A DNA stretch of 64,000 bases, from NCBI GenBank assembly GCA_014384025.1, contig JACNGQ010000188.1:1-64000 (forward strand). The letters are read 5' to 3'. Positions 9,796-19,211 of the stretch are shown piece by piece. The notes below the pieces were generated by a model. The model worked only from the letters and a program-made list of their open reading frames with translations. It searched no databases and was not told the DNA's origin. A program made the position numbers and the translations under genes. The DNA is from Planctomycetota bacterium (GTDB lineage Bacteria; Planctomycetota; Phycisphaerae; Sedimentisphaerales; Anaerobacaceae). Positions within the stretch are counted from its first letter, which is position 1. Each line of letters opens with the position of its first letter.

Positions 9796-11304
9796 ATGAG
9801 CAATGACTACACAACAATTAACTGTTTATCGAAACACGATGGCAAAGAAGTTAGATTAGCCGGCTGGCTCTACAAGGGCCGTTCGAGCGGCAAGGTTCAA
9901 TTTTTAGTCATTCGGGACGGCACCGGCTTATGCCAGTGTATCGTTGAAAAAAGCAAAGTTCCCGAAGAGCTTTTCACTCAATTAAAACACCTCGGCCAGG
10001 AATCGTCACTGACAGTAACAGGAACAGTCCGCGCAGACGAAAGAAGCCTCGGAGGTTACGAATTAGCGGTAACCAGCGCCAAAATTATCTCGCCCGCCGA
10101 TGGCTATCCTATCACGCCGAAATCGCATGGCATCGATTTTCTGCTCAGGCACCGCCACCTGCATTTTCGCTCGCAGCGGCAGTGGTGCATCGGGAAAATT
10201 CGCCACACGGTCATCGACGCCATCCGAAGATTTTTCAACGACAATGGTTTTATTCTAATAGATACCCCCATCCTCACCGCAACAGCAGGAGAGGAACAGC
10301 AAACACTTTTTGAAGTAGATTATTTCGGCTCGCCGCTGTATCTGAGCCAGACCGGCCAGTTGCATCTCGAATCGGCCGCAATGAGTTTCGGCAAGGTCTA
10401 TTGCTTTGGCCCGACCTTCAGAGCGGAAAAGAGCAAGACACGAAGACATCTTACCGAGTTCTGGATGGTAGAGCCCGAGGTCGCATTCATCGATCTTGAC
10501 GGCATGTTGGAATTGGCGGAAAATTTCGTTTCCTTCATCGTCGCCTGCGTCCTGCAAAACAACAAAAGTGAGCTTGAAGCCCTGGCCGCCGACATTGCTT
10601 CACTTGAAAAAATCAAACCGCCTTTTTACAGATTAACTTACACCGAGTCTGTTGACATCCTGACAAGTCAAAAAACCGTAGATTTTCTCGCCGCGCAGTT
10701 AAAAGAATTCCAAAACCAAAAGCAGCAATACGAAACAAAAATCACCGAGCTTGAAACACAGCAGGCCGGCCAGATAAAGCAGTGGCAGAAAGATAAAATC
10801 GCCGCTGAGCTTATTGAATTGCGCACCGTCCTTGCCGAGACGAATACGAAAATCGAAAACAATCCCAAACACGCCGCCCTGGCCGCGGAATTTAAATGGG
10901 GCAAAGACCTCGGCGGCTCCGATGAAACCATCATTTCTCAGATGCACGATAAACCCGTCTTCGTGACCCACTATCCTAAAGAGGCCAAGGCCTTTTATAT
11001 GAAAGCCGACAGGGAAAATGAAAAGGTGGTCTTGAATTTCGATTTACTCGCCCCCGCCGGCTTCGGCGAAATCATCGGCGGCTCGATGAGAGAAGATGAC
11101 TACGACCTGCTTGTCGCGAGAATCAACAATCAGGGCCTGAAAGTTGAAGATTACGACTGGTACCTGGATTTGCGAAGATACGGCTCGGTCCCGCACGGCG
11201 GCTTCGGACTCGGTGTCGAAAGAACAATCGCATGGCTCACCGACCAAAAACACATCCGCCAGTGCATCCCCTTCCCAAGGATGATGGACAAAGTTTACAT
11301 CTGA
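9796..11304 (+). CDS. asnS: Asparaginyl-tRNA synthetase with a coiled-coil insertion
   Basis: It has an N-terminal OB-fold anticodon domain (residues 15-100) and a class IIb catalytic core, with FGPTFRAEKSKTRRHLTEFWMVEPE (motif 2) and the C-terminal motif 3 GFGLGVERTIAWL. The Asn-type core lacks the Asp-specific signatures. At 502 residues it is longer than the usual 430-465. The excess is a charged, Gln/Lys/Glu-rich, probably coiled-coil segment at about residues 292-361, just before the conserved FKWGKDLGGSDE. The start is preceded by a GAGG site 12 bases upstream. Confidence 0.95.
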   Translation: MSNDYTTINCLSKHDGKEVRLAGWLYKGRSSGKVQFLVIRDGTGLCQCIVEKSKVPEELFTQLKHLGQESSLTVTGTVRADERSLGGYELAVTSAKIISPADGYPITPKSHGIDFLLRHRHLHFRSQRQWCIGKIRHTVIDAIRRFFNDNGFILIDTPILTATAGEEQQTLFEVDYFGSPLYLSQTGQLHLESAAMSFGKVYCFGPTFRAEKSKTRRHLTEFWMVEPEVAFIDLDGMLELAENFVSFIVACVLQNNKSELEALAADIASLEKIKPPFYRLTYTESVDILTSQKTVDFLAAQLKEFQNQKQQYETKITELETQQAGQIKQWQKDKIAAELIELRTVLAETNTKIENNPKHAALAAEFKWGKDLGGSDETIISQMHDKPVFVTHYPKEAKAFYMKADRENEKVVLNFDLLAPAGFGEIIGGSMREDDYDLLVARINNQGLKVEDYDWYLDLRRYGSVPHGGFGLGVERTIAWLTDQKHIRQCIPFPRMMDKVYI

Positions 11305-11351
11305 CGGCGATGTTTCATAAAGAAAGAGTAATCCCAACAATATACAAAAAA

Positions 11352-11383
11352 CGGGGCGTCTGATACGCATATCAAACGCCCCG
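11352..11383 (-). terminator. Intrinsic terminator of the dockerin gene
   Basis: The 8-bp arms CGGGGCGT/ACGCCCCG, with an inner TGATA/TATCA pairing, are followed on the minus strand by TTTTTT. The element lies 33 bases beyond the stop of the dockerin gene and may also slow read-through from asnS. Confidence 0.75.
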
Positions 11384-11415
11384 CTAAGCTCAAATATAAT
11401 CTATAGTGATTTTAA

Positions 11416-12885
11416 TCAATCGACCGTTGACCACTCGTCAGTCAGCGTATTATCCTGAAGCCAGTTTTCCTCCAGCAATGCCATATCGGTTTCATCAACC
11501 TTACAGTCACCATTGAGGTCCCCCACCAGCGGCTCATAGTCCGGCAGTGACTGGGCCGCCTGGCAACTGTCGCTATATACGTTTATCGTCACCGTGTCCG
11601 AGCCGCTGTATTCGCCGTCGGAAGCATCCAGTTGCAGGACATACTCACCCAAAGCCGACAGGGTGATACCCGTATCCTCAGCGGTCGCCGTTTCTATAAC
11701 AGCGTCCCCTTCATTCGGCTCGCTAATCACCGTCCACTGCACAGTGTAAGGACTTATCGCACCGTCGTCGATAACGGTCGCATCCAGATTCCCGATCCTT
11801 ACGCCATCCGCCAGCCATGTCACTACATCTGCCCCGGCGTTTACTTGTGGAGGCATATTATCTGCGACAAAGCTGAAGATAGGACCATAAACCGGATCAT
11901 TATCACTGCCGGTATAAGAATCGATCGCCCAATAGTAACGCGTCTTTGGTTTCGTCTGAACGGCAATAGAAGTCACGCTCTGGTTGCTGACGACCCTCAT
12001 AGCATCCGGGTTGGTAAATTGTTCCAGCATTTGCAGGTCGTCCGTAAAGTAAACGTCAACAGATACCGGCTGACCCGGCACACTCGGTTCAGGCAAAGTC
12101 CAGCTCAACTCCAGAGCTCCTCCTGATGCACTGCCGTTATCTGTCGGCAATGGTTTAAGTGGATGAACACCACGTACCTCTATCATACCGGATGTTTCGG
12201 CCGGACCAACAACAATCTCGCCCGCTCCGCCGTAGGCCTTGATAACTCCGTTGTCAATAGCCCAGTTGATTTGGTTATTATTTCCCGTCGTATCAGGAAC
12301 TATCATGGCGCCGCCCAGGAAATCTATGCTGTGCTCGGCTGTCGCCAGATCTAGATGCAGACCAGTGCTCCCGAGGAGGTTCAGTGTTCCACCTTCCAGC
12401 TCGACAACTCCATTACCACCAGGCTCCTGACCGACCCCGAAGGTTTGAGTGTGTATGTTGACAGTCCCGCCTTCATATATAGTCAGAAATCCTTCGCCCC
12501 TGAAGCCCACATACATACGCACACTGGAATTCAGCACCCCGCCGTCATACACCTCTATGCGACCGGCATTATCATCTATATCGCCTGCTTGATAACCTAA
12601 TATGAACCAATCGGTGACCGTCAGGTTTCCCCCATCGACTATTTTCAATGGGCCTCCGCCTAAGTCTATCTGCCACGCCCCGGCATCCGGAATATCAACT
12701 ATACATTCACTCGGACCGTTGAAAAAAGCCTTAATAGTGGCCGAGGGTAATGTCGAACCCGACCAATTAGAAGCTTCGCTCCATAAGCCGCTTTTCGGCG
12801 CCGCCCAATTTGTTGACGATTGGGCCAAAGTCACCCCGGCCAAACAAAAAACAATAACCGCACACAATACAATTCGAGTTCTCAT
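11416..12885 (-). CDS. Secreted beta-solenoid-like protein with PKD-like domain and C-terminal dockerin
   Basis: The chosen ATG (MRTRIVLC) follows a GAAGGAGA site; an earlier start would put ten residues before the signal peptide. Cleavage probably occurs after TLAQ. Residues of about 25-200 carry repeated GGxL/GGTxN units typical of autotransporter-like beta-solenoids. A fibronectin-like segment (KTRYYWAIDSY) follows, then a PKD/REJ-type domain (NAGADVVTWL) and a calcium-binding dockerin-like end (GDLNGDCKVDETDMALLEENW). Dockerin-like ends are common in planctomycete secreted proteins and do not prove a cellulosome. The ligand is unknown. Confidence 0.8.
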   Translation of the reverse strand: MRTRIVLCAVIVFCLAGVTLAQSSTNWAAPKSGLWSEASNWSGSTLPSATIKAFFNGPSECIVDIPDAGAWQIDLGGGPLKIVDGGNLTVTDWFILGYQAGDIDDNAGRIEVYDGGVLNSSVRMYVGFRGEGFLTIYEGGTVNIHTQTFGVGQEPGGNGVVELEGGTLNLLGSTGLHLDLATAEHSIDFLGGAMIVPDTTGNNNQINWAIDNGVIKAYGGAGEIVVGPAETSGMIEVRGVHPLKPLPTDNGSASGGALELSWTLPEPSVPGQPVSVDVYFTDDLQMLEQFTNPDAMRVVSNQSVTSIAVQTKPKTRYYWAIDSYTGSDNDPVYGPIFSFVADNMPPQVNAGADVVTWLADGVRIGNLDATVIDDGAISPYTVQWTVISEPNEGDAVIETATAEDTGITLSALGEYVLQLDASDGEYSGSDTVTINVYSDSCQAAQSLPDYEPLVGDLNGDCKVDETDMALLEENWLQDNTLTDEWSTVD

Positions 12886-13318
12886 TACATGTTCTCCTTC
12901 TAAATAAGGTTTCAATAATAACGAATTAACTTTGTCTGCATATCAAAAGACCTTTGGCCTCAAATACCGCACCAAAGCACTGATAAACACTGCCTCCTCA
13001 GGCTGGATTACTCCTCAACTAACGTGAAAGTCCAAAATTTCATCAACCCGGAAAAACAGGATATTGTAACTTTCCTTCTTTATTTATACCAAATCAGCTA
13101 TATCATCGTCAAGGCATTTTATTCGAAATCAACCGGGAGCTTATATAAAAAACATTGGCACAATCGCCGACTTTCTTATACAGTATTAGCCATGAGCTTA
13201 TCCGGATAACCGGATGCAATAGAGCCGGTTGTTTGGTTAGGCTCTAAATCTGCGTGATTGTTTAATGTTCTCCCCCGAAGCGGGAGCAGTTTGAATAATG
13301 TTTATCAGGAGGTGAATT
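12886..13318. other. Intergenic region upstream of the deacetylase
   Basis: No gene is supported. Two short hairpins occur before the deacetylase start: AGAGCC...GGCTCT near 13221-13246 and CTCCC...GGGAG near 13270-13287. They could be leader structures, but nothing identifies a known riboswitch. Confidence 0.35.
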
Positions 13319-14290
13319 ATGAGAAAGTCAATTTTTGGTTCGATAACTCCAACGCTGACAGTACTGGTAATGATGACAGTTGCCTTTGCTGCTCTGGCTG
13401 CCGCATCAGGCTCAGGCTCTCCGCTGGGCAGTGAGCGTGCCAGGGCTGCCAAATCCGACAACGATGGCAAGCTACGCATCATCGCCTTCGGTGCCCACCC
13501 GGACGACTGCGAGATTAGGGCCGGAGGCGTAGCCGCCATGTGGGCCGCTCAGGGCCATCACGTAAAATTCGTCTCCACCACCAACGGCGACATCGGCCAC
13601 TGGAAAGAGGCCGGCGGCCCCTTGGCTCAGCGCCGCACTCGCGAAGTACAGGAAGCCGCCAAGATATTAAACATCGAAACAGAAGTACTCGACAACCATG
13701 ATGGCGAGCTTATGCCCACACTCGAAAACCGAAAGGAATTTGTAAAGCTAATCCGGGAATGGAAAGCCGATATCGTCCTTGGCCCTCGAACCAACGACTA
13801 CCATCCCGACCACCGTTACACGGGAGTCCTTGTTCAGGATGCCGCCTATATGGTAATCTGTCCGTTCATCTGCCCCGATGTCCCGCACCTGAAAACCAAT
13901 CCGGTTTTCCTGTACTTCTCCGACCGCTTCCAGAAACCCAATCCCTTCGAGCCGAGCCTGGTCGTTTCTATAGACGACGTAATTGAAAAGAAGCTCGATG
14001 CAATGGTTGCTCTCGAATCGCAGTTTGTCGAAGGCGGCGTATCCGGCAACGAGTCAATGGTACCAAAAAACGATAGAGAACGGGCCGCCGCTCACAAAAG
14101 GGTTCGCGAGAGTTTTCGCCGCCGCTTTGAATCTACCGCCAACCAGTACCGCGAAAAGCTGATAGAGTTCTACGGCGAAGAGAAAGGCAAAAAAGTACGC
14201 TGTGCCGAGGCCTTCGAGGTCTGTGAGTACGGCCGCCGACCATCAGAAAGCGACCTTAATAAAAAGCTCTTCCCATTCTTCGAACGATAA
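13319..14290 (+). CDS. PIG-L/LmbE-family deacetylase, exported
   Basis: A strong AGGAGGTG site precedes the ATG. A signal peptide or anchor covers about residues 1-45. The catalytic domain starts at IIAFGAHPDDCEIRAGG, whose HPDD motif supplies zinc ligand and base. The third ligand lies in NDYHPDHRYTG (HPDH). The family removes N-acetyl groups from GlcNAc-containing compounds. At 323 residues the length is ordinary. The substrate cannot be read from the sequence, and the neighbours do not help. Confidence 0.9.
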   Translation: MRKSIFGSITPTLTVLVMMTVAFAALAAASGSGSPLGSERARAAKSDNDGKLRIIAFGAHPDDCEIRAGGVAAMWAAQGHHVKFVSTTNGDIGHWKEAGGPLAQRRTREVQEAAKILNIETEVLDNHDGELMPTLENRKEFVKLIREWKADIVLGPRTNDYHPDHRYTGVLVQDAAYMVICPFICPDVPHLKTNPVFLYFSDRFQKPNPFEPSLVVSIDDVIEKKLDAMVALESQFVEGGVSGNESMVPKNDRERAAAHKRVRESFRRRFESTANQYREKLIEFYGEEKGKKVRCAEAFEVCEYGRRPSESDLNKKLFPFFER

Positions 14291-14408
14291 GAAGATAGAC
14301 AGTCACCTGTATTAAATGTGTTGAGATGAGATAATGGCAGGATAAAATCAGCCGTGTAGAGTGTGCAATAATACTTCTCTGCCTAAAGGCAGTTTGCACA
14401 TGCAGAAG

Positions 14409-14861
14409 TCATCTTTTTCGTCCTGAAGCTTCACGAAGAGCCTTTAGAAATCCTTCACGAACTTCCTGGCCTAGAGACTCTGCCTTATGGACATCTTCCC
14501 ACGCTTTGTCATGTTCTTTTTTGACGAAGTAGATCAGCGCTCGCTCGGCGTAGGCAACAGAAAATCGTTTTGGGTCTATCTCAATGGCCCTGGTGTAGTC
14601 TGCGATGACCTTGTCATATTCTTTTTTACGATGATACCCCATCGCCCGATAGTAGTAGGCCATCCCAAACCTTGGATTCTTCTTAATGGCCTTGGTGAAG
14701 TCTGAGATTGCACGGTCGTTTTCGCCTTTTTCGAAACGGGCCATCCCCCGATTATAATAGTCTTTGGCCTCCTTACAACCACACACACCGGCGGTAATCA
14801 TTGTTCCAATCAAGGCAACTAAAACAACTTTTATTACACCTCTGTTCATTCTGGTAAACAT
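14409..14861 (-). CDS. TPR-repeat lipoprotein
   Basis: The protein has a signal peptide with a lipobox ending in GVCGC (about residue 29), followed by three TPR units (AKDYYNRGMARFEKGENDRA, and those starting at FGMAYYYRAM and FSVAYAERAL). TPR proteins mediate protein contacts, so it is likely a surface or periplasmic scaffold. It is a paralog of 15675-16001, which lacks one TPR. The start is uncertain between M1 and M5, since neither has a strong ribosome site. Confidence 0.8.
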   Translation of the reverse strand: MFTRMNRGVIKVVLVALIGTMITAGVCGCKEAKDYYNRGMARFEKGENDRAISDFTKAIKKNPRFGMAYYYRAMGYHRKKEYDKVIADYTRAIEIDPKRFSVAYAERALIYFVKKEHDKAWEDVHKAESLGQEVREGFLKALREASGRKR

Positions 14862-14942
14862 ACCATCTTCAGCCGAATTGTATATGTATTTTTGTTATCG
14901 TTGTTCTCTCCCATGTAAGACTCCGCCGCTGGCAGGGTATAT

Positions 14943-15572
14943 CTATTTGCCGTCTTCCCCGCCGTATTGCTCCAAAACGGTGATCTCGCCGGTGTTGTCA
15001 TCGACCTCCACCCGCGCCTTGGAACCGTCGCCTACATACCAGCTCTGGCCTTCTTCGGTGATATACATATTGTAGCCGTCGCCCATGGGTATTGGCTGGG
15101 GTGCTCCGGACTTGCCGCCGCCGACATCGACAACGGTCATCTCGCCCGTGGTCTCATTGATCTGCACCTGCATCTTGGTGGTCTTGCCGTCGGGTCCTTC
15201 ACTGACATACCAAAGCTTGCCCTCTCCGGTGATATAGAGATTCTCGTTGTCGCCCATGGATATTTTTTGGAGGCCTTTCGAGCCTTTGGCCTTGGCGTAG
15301 TCGCCCTTAGACGGTTTGGCCTCGGAGTAATCTTCTAAAGGCACTTCCTCGGTCGAATCCAATGCGTCGGCGTACTGTGCATCAGGTTCGGTAACGATCG
15401 CGTCTAATTCGGCCAGGAGACGGTCATGTTCGGTCTCTACGATAACGGGACTTTCGATGGTCCCGGCCCGGTTGTCGCTGAAGTGGATAATATGACGGAT
15501 ACCGAGAGACACAACGGTTACTAAGGCCAGAATTAACGCCCCGATTACCAGTTGTTTGGTTATTGGCTTCAT
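14943..15572 (-). CDS. Membrane-anchored protein with two WYV repeats, unknown function
   Basis: One N-terminal membrane helix (about residues 8-28) is followed by a charged linker (repeated SEAKPSKGDYAKAKGSKG) and two copies of a short beta-rich unit. The first has LYITGEGKLWYV and ends in TGEMTVVDVGG; the second has MYITEEGQSWYV and ends in TGEITVLEQYGG. I do not recognise the family. The start has a GGAG site 9 bases upstream. It sits between the two TPR lipoprotein paralogs, all on the same strand, so the three may be one transcription unit. Confidence 0.7.
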   Translation of the reverse strand: MKPITKQLVIGALILALVTVVSLGIRHIIHFSDNRAGTIESPVIVETEHDRLLAELDAIVTEPDAQYADALDSTEEVPLEDYSEAKPSKGDYAKAKGSKGLQKISMGDNENLYITGEGKLWYVSEGPDGKTTKMQVQINETTGEMTVVDVGGGKSGAPQPIPMGDGYNMYITEEGQSWYVGDGSKARVEVDDNTGEITVLEQYGGEDGK

Positions 15573-15674
15573 GTTTTACTCCATCGAATATTTCCAACAT
15601 AATATTATATAATTTTTACAGCTAAACTGCCAGCCTCTTTTTCATGTGACGGGTTGAGATTGACTTACCCTAAC

Positions 15675-16001
15675 TCACTTTTTTCTTCCTGAATCTTTTC
15701 GAAGAATCTCAAGAAACCGAACTTCCTGACCCAGAGACTGGGCCTTATGGACATCCTCCCACGCCTGGTCATATTCTTTTTTACGATGGTAAGTCATCGC
15801 CCGATAGTAGTAAGCCATACCATACCCCGGCCTCTTCTTAATGGCCTTGGTGAAGTCTGAGATTGCACCGTCAGTTTCGCCTTTCTCGAAACGGGCCACC
15901 CCCCGATTGTAATAGTCTTTGGCCTCCTTACAACCACACACACCTATGACAATTATTGTTCCAATCAAAGCAACTATTGTTACCGGGTGTTTAGTTTTCA
16001 T
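15675..16001 (-). CDS. TPR-repeat lipoprotein, shorter paralog
   Basis: It is closely similar to the 14409-14861 product from the lipobox (GVCGC) to the GRKK end, but about 38 residues, covering one TPR unit, are absent between HRKKEYDQ and AWEDVHKA. The junction falls between the near-identical KKEYDK and KKEHDK stretches of the long form, so loss by recombination between TPR units is plausible. An AAAGGAG site precedes the ATG. Confidence 0.75.
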   Translation of the reverse strand: MKTKHPVTIVALIGTIIVIGVCGCKEAKDYYNRGVARFEKGETDGAISDFTKAIKKRPGYGMAYYYRAMTYHRKKEYDQAWEDVHKAQSLGQEVRFLEILRKDSGRKK

Positions 16002-16164
16002 TACTATCTCCTTTTCTAAAGGCAGAAGTCCATCCTTAGCTACTTTGATCTTCTTGCCAACGGCATCTTAAAAAATAACGTCAGCACGACTCTTTCATAA
16101 AAAATGTTTAAGGACCCAGTCACGGGTGCAACAGGGTCCTTAGTTTGTATCTAACTGTTTACCA

Positions 16165-17593
16165 TCATCGGCCGATGCGTTTCTTATAGTCCTCGAGTTT
16201 CTCTCCGGCTTCCTCGCGAGTCATCTTGCCTTCTCTGACTGCCGCTTTGATACGACGTTCAAAGCCTTCATACGCTCTTTGTTTGTCGTCATCACTCTGT
16301 GGCTCTCCGCGGCCAACGTCCATTCTTTCCTTGATCGCTTTCACGGCGCCTTCGTACCTCTTGGTCGCGTCTTCTTTACTGAATCTTACCGGCCTCGACA
16401 AGTTCACCGAGTTCCTTCTTTACCTTCATCAGATAGGCCTCCGCTCTGTCCGCGCCCTGGTCCTTCCTGGCACCGCCTGCTTTCTTGAGGGCTTCCAGCA
16501 TTAGTCCGGCCTGTTCCAGCGAGAGTTCTCCATTGCTGACAGCTTTACCGAGCCGCTTTTCAACTGCTTTGTAGTCCTGGGCGGATGCTATGCCAAGTGG
16601 TAGTACGACCATGGCGCATAGCAGGACACATATCTGCAGCCAGCGTGAGTTCGATTGATTTGATTTATTTGATACGATCATCTTGAATCTCCTTTCAAGA
16701 AATCCGCCGCTGTTGATTTCGCTTGCCATCGACGGAGGGCGGAGAACCGGGCGAGCAAGAAACTCTACTGCTGGTAACAGAGAGTCAGCATAAAATTTAG
16801 GTTTAGCATTCAGGCAGGATATCACCAGGTCATCACAACAGATCTCCTCCATAGCGCGCAGGTTACGCTGTGCCCACCACACCACAGGATTCCTCCAGAA
16901 CATGACGCAGGCCAGCCACTCAAGCCATCGCACCATGTAGTCTCATCGACGTACGTGCGCCATCTCGTGTGCCAGAACCCATTGCCACTCGTGAGCATCC
17001 ATTTGATCGAGCAATGCAGTTGGAATAACTATTTGCACTTTTCCGCCAGCCCACCATACCATCGGCGAAATACGAGCGCACGTCGTGCAAATTATCGGGA
17101 TGGCCTTTAGCCCTAATCGACGGGCAATCTTTTCTGCTTCAGTTTGCTACTGCTGTGGTGCAACATCAGATTCCGCCGTCAACATGCGGCTAAAGCGACA
17201 AACCCTGACCATCGAAAAGCTAAATACAACCACGCTTCCCAACAGCCAGATTGGCGGTAACCAGACTCTTGCGTGATACCATATAGTAATATCGAATTTT
17301 GATGACACCGAAGTATATGGTCGTTCATCAATATTGAGCTGGTGGCTGTTAGAAAGCAGCGCTCCTGCTCTTAAATTTTTATTGGACGCAACAGCCGTTT
17401 CACCCTGTGATGGAATCGTGACAATAGGAATCTTGACAATTGGCGGCGTCACCAACTTTATGAAGACAAGCAGCCATAGTATATAGGCAAGGTGAGGACG
17501 CCTGGCTTTTGCTCCCACTAGCATCGCCACGATACTTAAGGCAAGTGATAAAAACGCATTGCTTAGCCCCATCTGAAAAAGGAAATCAGTCAT
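16165..17593 (-). pseudogene. blaR1: M56/BlaR1-type membrane peptidase, broken by two stops and a frameshift
   Basis: Reading through one frame from 17593 gives a continuous M56 protein: N-terminal membrane helices, then the zinc motif HEMAHVRR (expected HExxH), then RWLEWLACVMFWRNPVVWW and ICCDDLV. The frame is interrupted by TAG at 17147-17149, where APQQ stops, and by TGA at 16943-16945, right after HVRR where family members have another Arg. Both fit single C-to-T changes (CAG, CGA). Near 16385 one extra base shifts the frame; removing a C restores EAGKISKEDATKRYEGA. The start overlaps blaI by 4 bases (ATGA). The sensor is almost certainly inactive, unless these are assembly errors. Confidence 0.8.
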
Positions 17594-17979
17594 GCTTTAT
17601 CTCCCTCATCAACCTGCCCGTCAAGAATCGCCCGGATACGGTTAATCTCTTTACGAGAGATCTTTTTCTCCTCGACAAGATGCGTAATCAGCGGCGCGAA
17701 CGAACCTGCTGTCAGCTTGTCCGCGAGCGATTCTAACTGCTGCCCCGCGTAAGTCTGGCGTGAGATTGCAGCCGAGAACAAATGGACGAACAAACTGCGG
17801 TCACGCTCGACATACCCTTTATCTTCCAGACGTTGCAGTAGTCTCTGGACTGTTCCGTGCTGCGCTTTGGTTGTGTCAGGATAGAGTTGCTCGCGTATTT
17901 CGCGGGCAGTCAGACGCTCGTTCTGCCAAAGCAGATCAATGACCGCCAATTCCGCATTAGCCAGTGGTGATTGTTTCAT
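17590..17979 (-). CDS. blaI: BlaI/MecI/CopY-family transcriptional repressor
   Basis: This 129-residue winged-helix repressor contains LANAELAVIDLLWQ, the TAREIREQL recognition region and HGTVQRLLQRLEDKGYVERD, which are standard BlaI features. The C-terminal dimerisation and cleavage region follows. In this family an M56 sensor cleaves the repressor to release it. Here the sensor gene directly downstream is broken while blaI is intact. A strong inverted-repeat operator lies 37-64 bases upstream of the start, suggesting autoregulation. Confidence 0.92.
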   Translation of the reverse strand: MKQSPLANAELAVIDLLWQNERLTAREIREQLYPDTTKAQHGTVQRLLQRLEDKGYVERDRSLFVHLFSAAISRQTYAGQQLESLADKLTAGSFAPLITHLVEEKKISRKEINRIRAILDGQVDEGDKA

Positions 17980-18393
17980 TTTGTAGCCCTCAATGTTTCA
18001 ATTAAATCACGATATCTTGTCGTAACTCTACGACAAGTTGTCGCAGTTGTCAACAATAAATCTGAAATTTCTATTATTTAACTTATAATGGGACTGTACT
18101 GATTTGTAGTGACAAAATGGAGTTAGGGAGTCACACGAAAATTAGGGTGTTTTTCAGCTCCTGAAAGAGGTGACTTTGCGTCTTTTATGTCACTTGTCCA
18201 CGGCTTCTGTTTTTGGCAGTTTTGCTCGCCACTCTTCAGCTTTTTCCGACTTTTCCGAGACTTCATAGAATTCGATTGGATTACGCCATGACTCCAATAT
18301 GTGTGGATGAGTGCCGCCAAGTTTAAGGCGACGGCCTTTGACAGCTTCAACTAATAACGGTTCTGCTTTGAATCATCTGTTTGTTGTGCAGCT
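17980..18393. other. Intergenic region between HEAT gene and blaI
   Basis: It holds the blaI operator and, at 18120-18350, minus-strand reading fragments (for example HPHILESWRNPIEFYEV) in two frames that look like decayed coding sequence I cannot assign. Confidence 0.35.
18016..18043 (-). promoter_or_regulatory. BlaI operator, two overlapping inverted repeats
   Basis: CTTGTCGTA-ACTC-TACGACAAG (18016-18037) is a perfect 9-bp inverted repeat. It overlaps a second one, CGACAA-G-TTGTCG (18031-18043), and another TTGTC half-site follows near 18046. The position directly upstream of blaI and the TTGTCGTA/TACGACAA core fit a BlaI-family autoregulatory site. Confidence 0.7.
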
Positions 18394-19179
18394 TTACTTC
18401 TTAATCGCAGCGGTCAGAATACCTTTCATGGCGGCAGCCTTGACGTGCGAGGGTTGGTCATCGTCCTTTAGCTCTTTGTACATAGCTGCTGCTTCGGATT
18501 TCTTACCGTCGGCCAGCAACTGCTCGGCACAGACCAGGCGGGCGTCGGCTACGGATATCTTCATATTGGCAGATGCCTTTTTCGCGAACTTGCTGAGTTC
18601 CTTGGCCGCAGCCGATGTGCCGATCAGACCCAGCGATTGGGCCGCGGCATTGGCGACTTCAATGTCGGAGTCGCCGAGAAGCTTCGAGATGACCGGGATG
18701 CTCTTCTTGTCGCGACGTACACCCAGCGAACCGATAATGCCCGGCTTGAGCTTGCTGTTGACCTTCGGCAGCGCCTCCCGCATAGCCTTGGTCGCCTTCT
18801 CGCCCGGAATGCGTTCTAGGGCGTAGCGTGCAATGTGCGAGGTCTCCTCGTCGGCTAAAAGAGCGGCGAGGGCCTTGACGGACTGGGCGGCCGTGCCCAC
18901 AACTCTCAGTTTGCGGCACACATAATCCTGTGCGGAGCGTGAGATGCCTCCGGCAAGTACCTCCACCAGGCTCTTTTCCAGTGCCTTACGTGCTGCGGCA
19001 TCGTCATGCGTAGCGATGATAGCTTGGTCGATGGGCTTCAGGGCCTCGCGGTCTGCGCCCCAGTCATAGGTCTTAAGCGTTTCCAATGCTTTCTCTAATG
19101 TGGCCGAATCCGTTTGTGCAACGGCTACGGTAGCTGCACCTGCCGCCAGTGTCATTCCAATAGTCTCTTTAATCGTCAT
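18394..19179 (-). CDS. Exported HEAT-repeat protein
   Basis: The start at ATG 19179 has an AAGGAG site 8 bases upstream. The N-terminus resembles a signal peptide (GMTLAAGAATVAVAQ). The rest is helical HEAT repeats, for example SVKALAALLADEETSHIARYALERI, SIPVISKLLGDSDIEVANAAAQSLGLIG and the following unit. HEAT repeats form binding scaffolds. It lies 32 bases downstream of the Gfo/Idh gene and is probably co-transcribed with it; such pairs are frequent in planctomycete sugar-processing loci. No catalytic domain is visible. Confidence 0.75.
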   Translation of the reverse strand: MTIKETIGMTLAAGAATVAVAQTDSATLEKALETLKTYDWGADREALKPIDQAIIATHDDAAARKALEKSLVEVLAGGISRSAQDYVCRKLRVVGTAAQSVKALAALLADEETSHIARYALERIPGEKATKAMREALPKVNSKLKPGIIGSLGVRRDKKSIPVISKLLGDSDIEVANAAAQSLGLIGTSAAAKELSKFAKKASANMKISVADARLVCAEQLLADGKKSEAAAMYKELKDDDQPSHVKAAAMKGILTAAIKK

Positions 19180-19211
19180 AATCAAGTCTCCTTGTCGTAA
19201 TCATAGCTTGC

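Noticed and set aside
18123-18350. Minus-strand frame of 75 codons, and an overlapping frame with HPHILESWRNPIEFYEV
   Set aside because: Two short frames are partly protein-like but neither has a ribosome site. At most this is an unassignable gene remnant.
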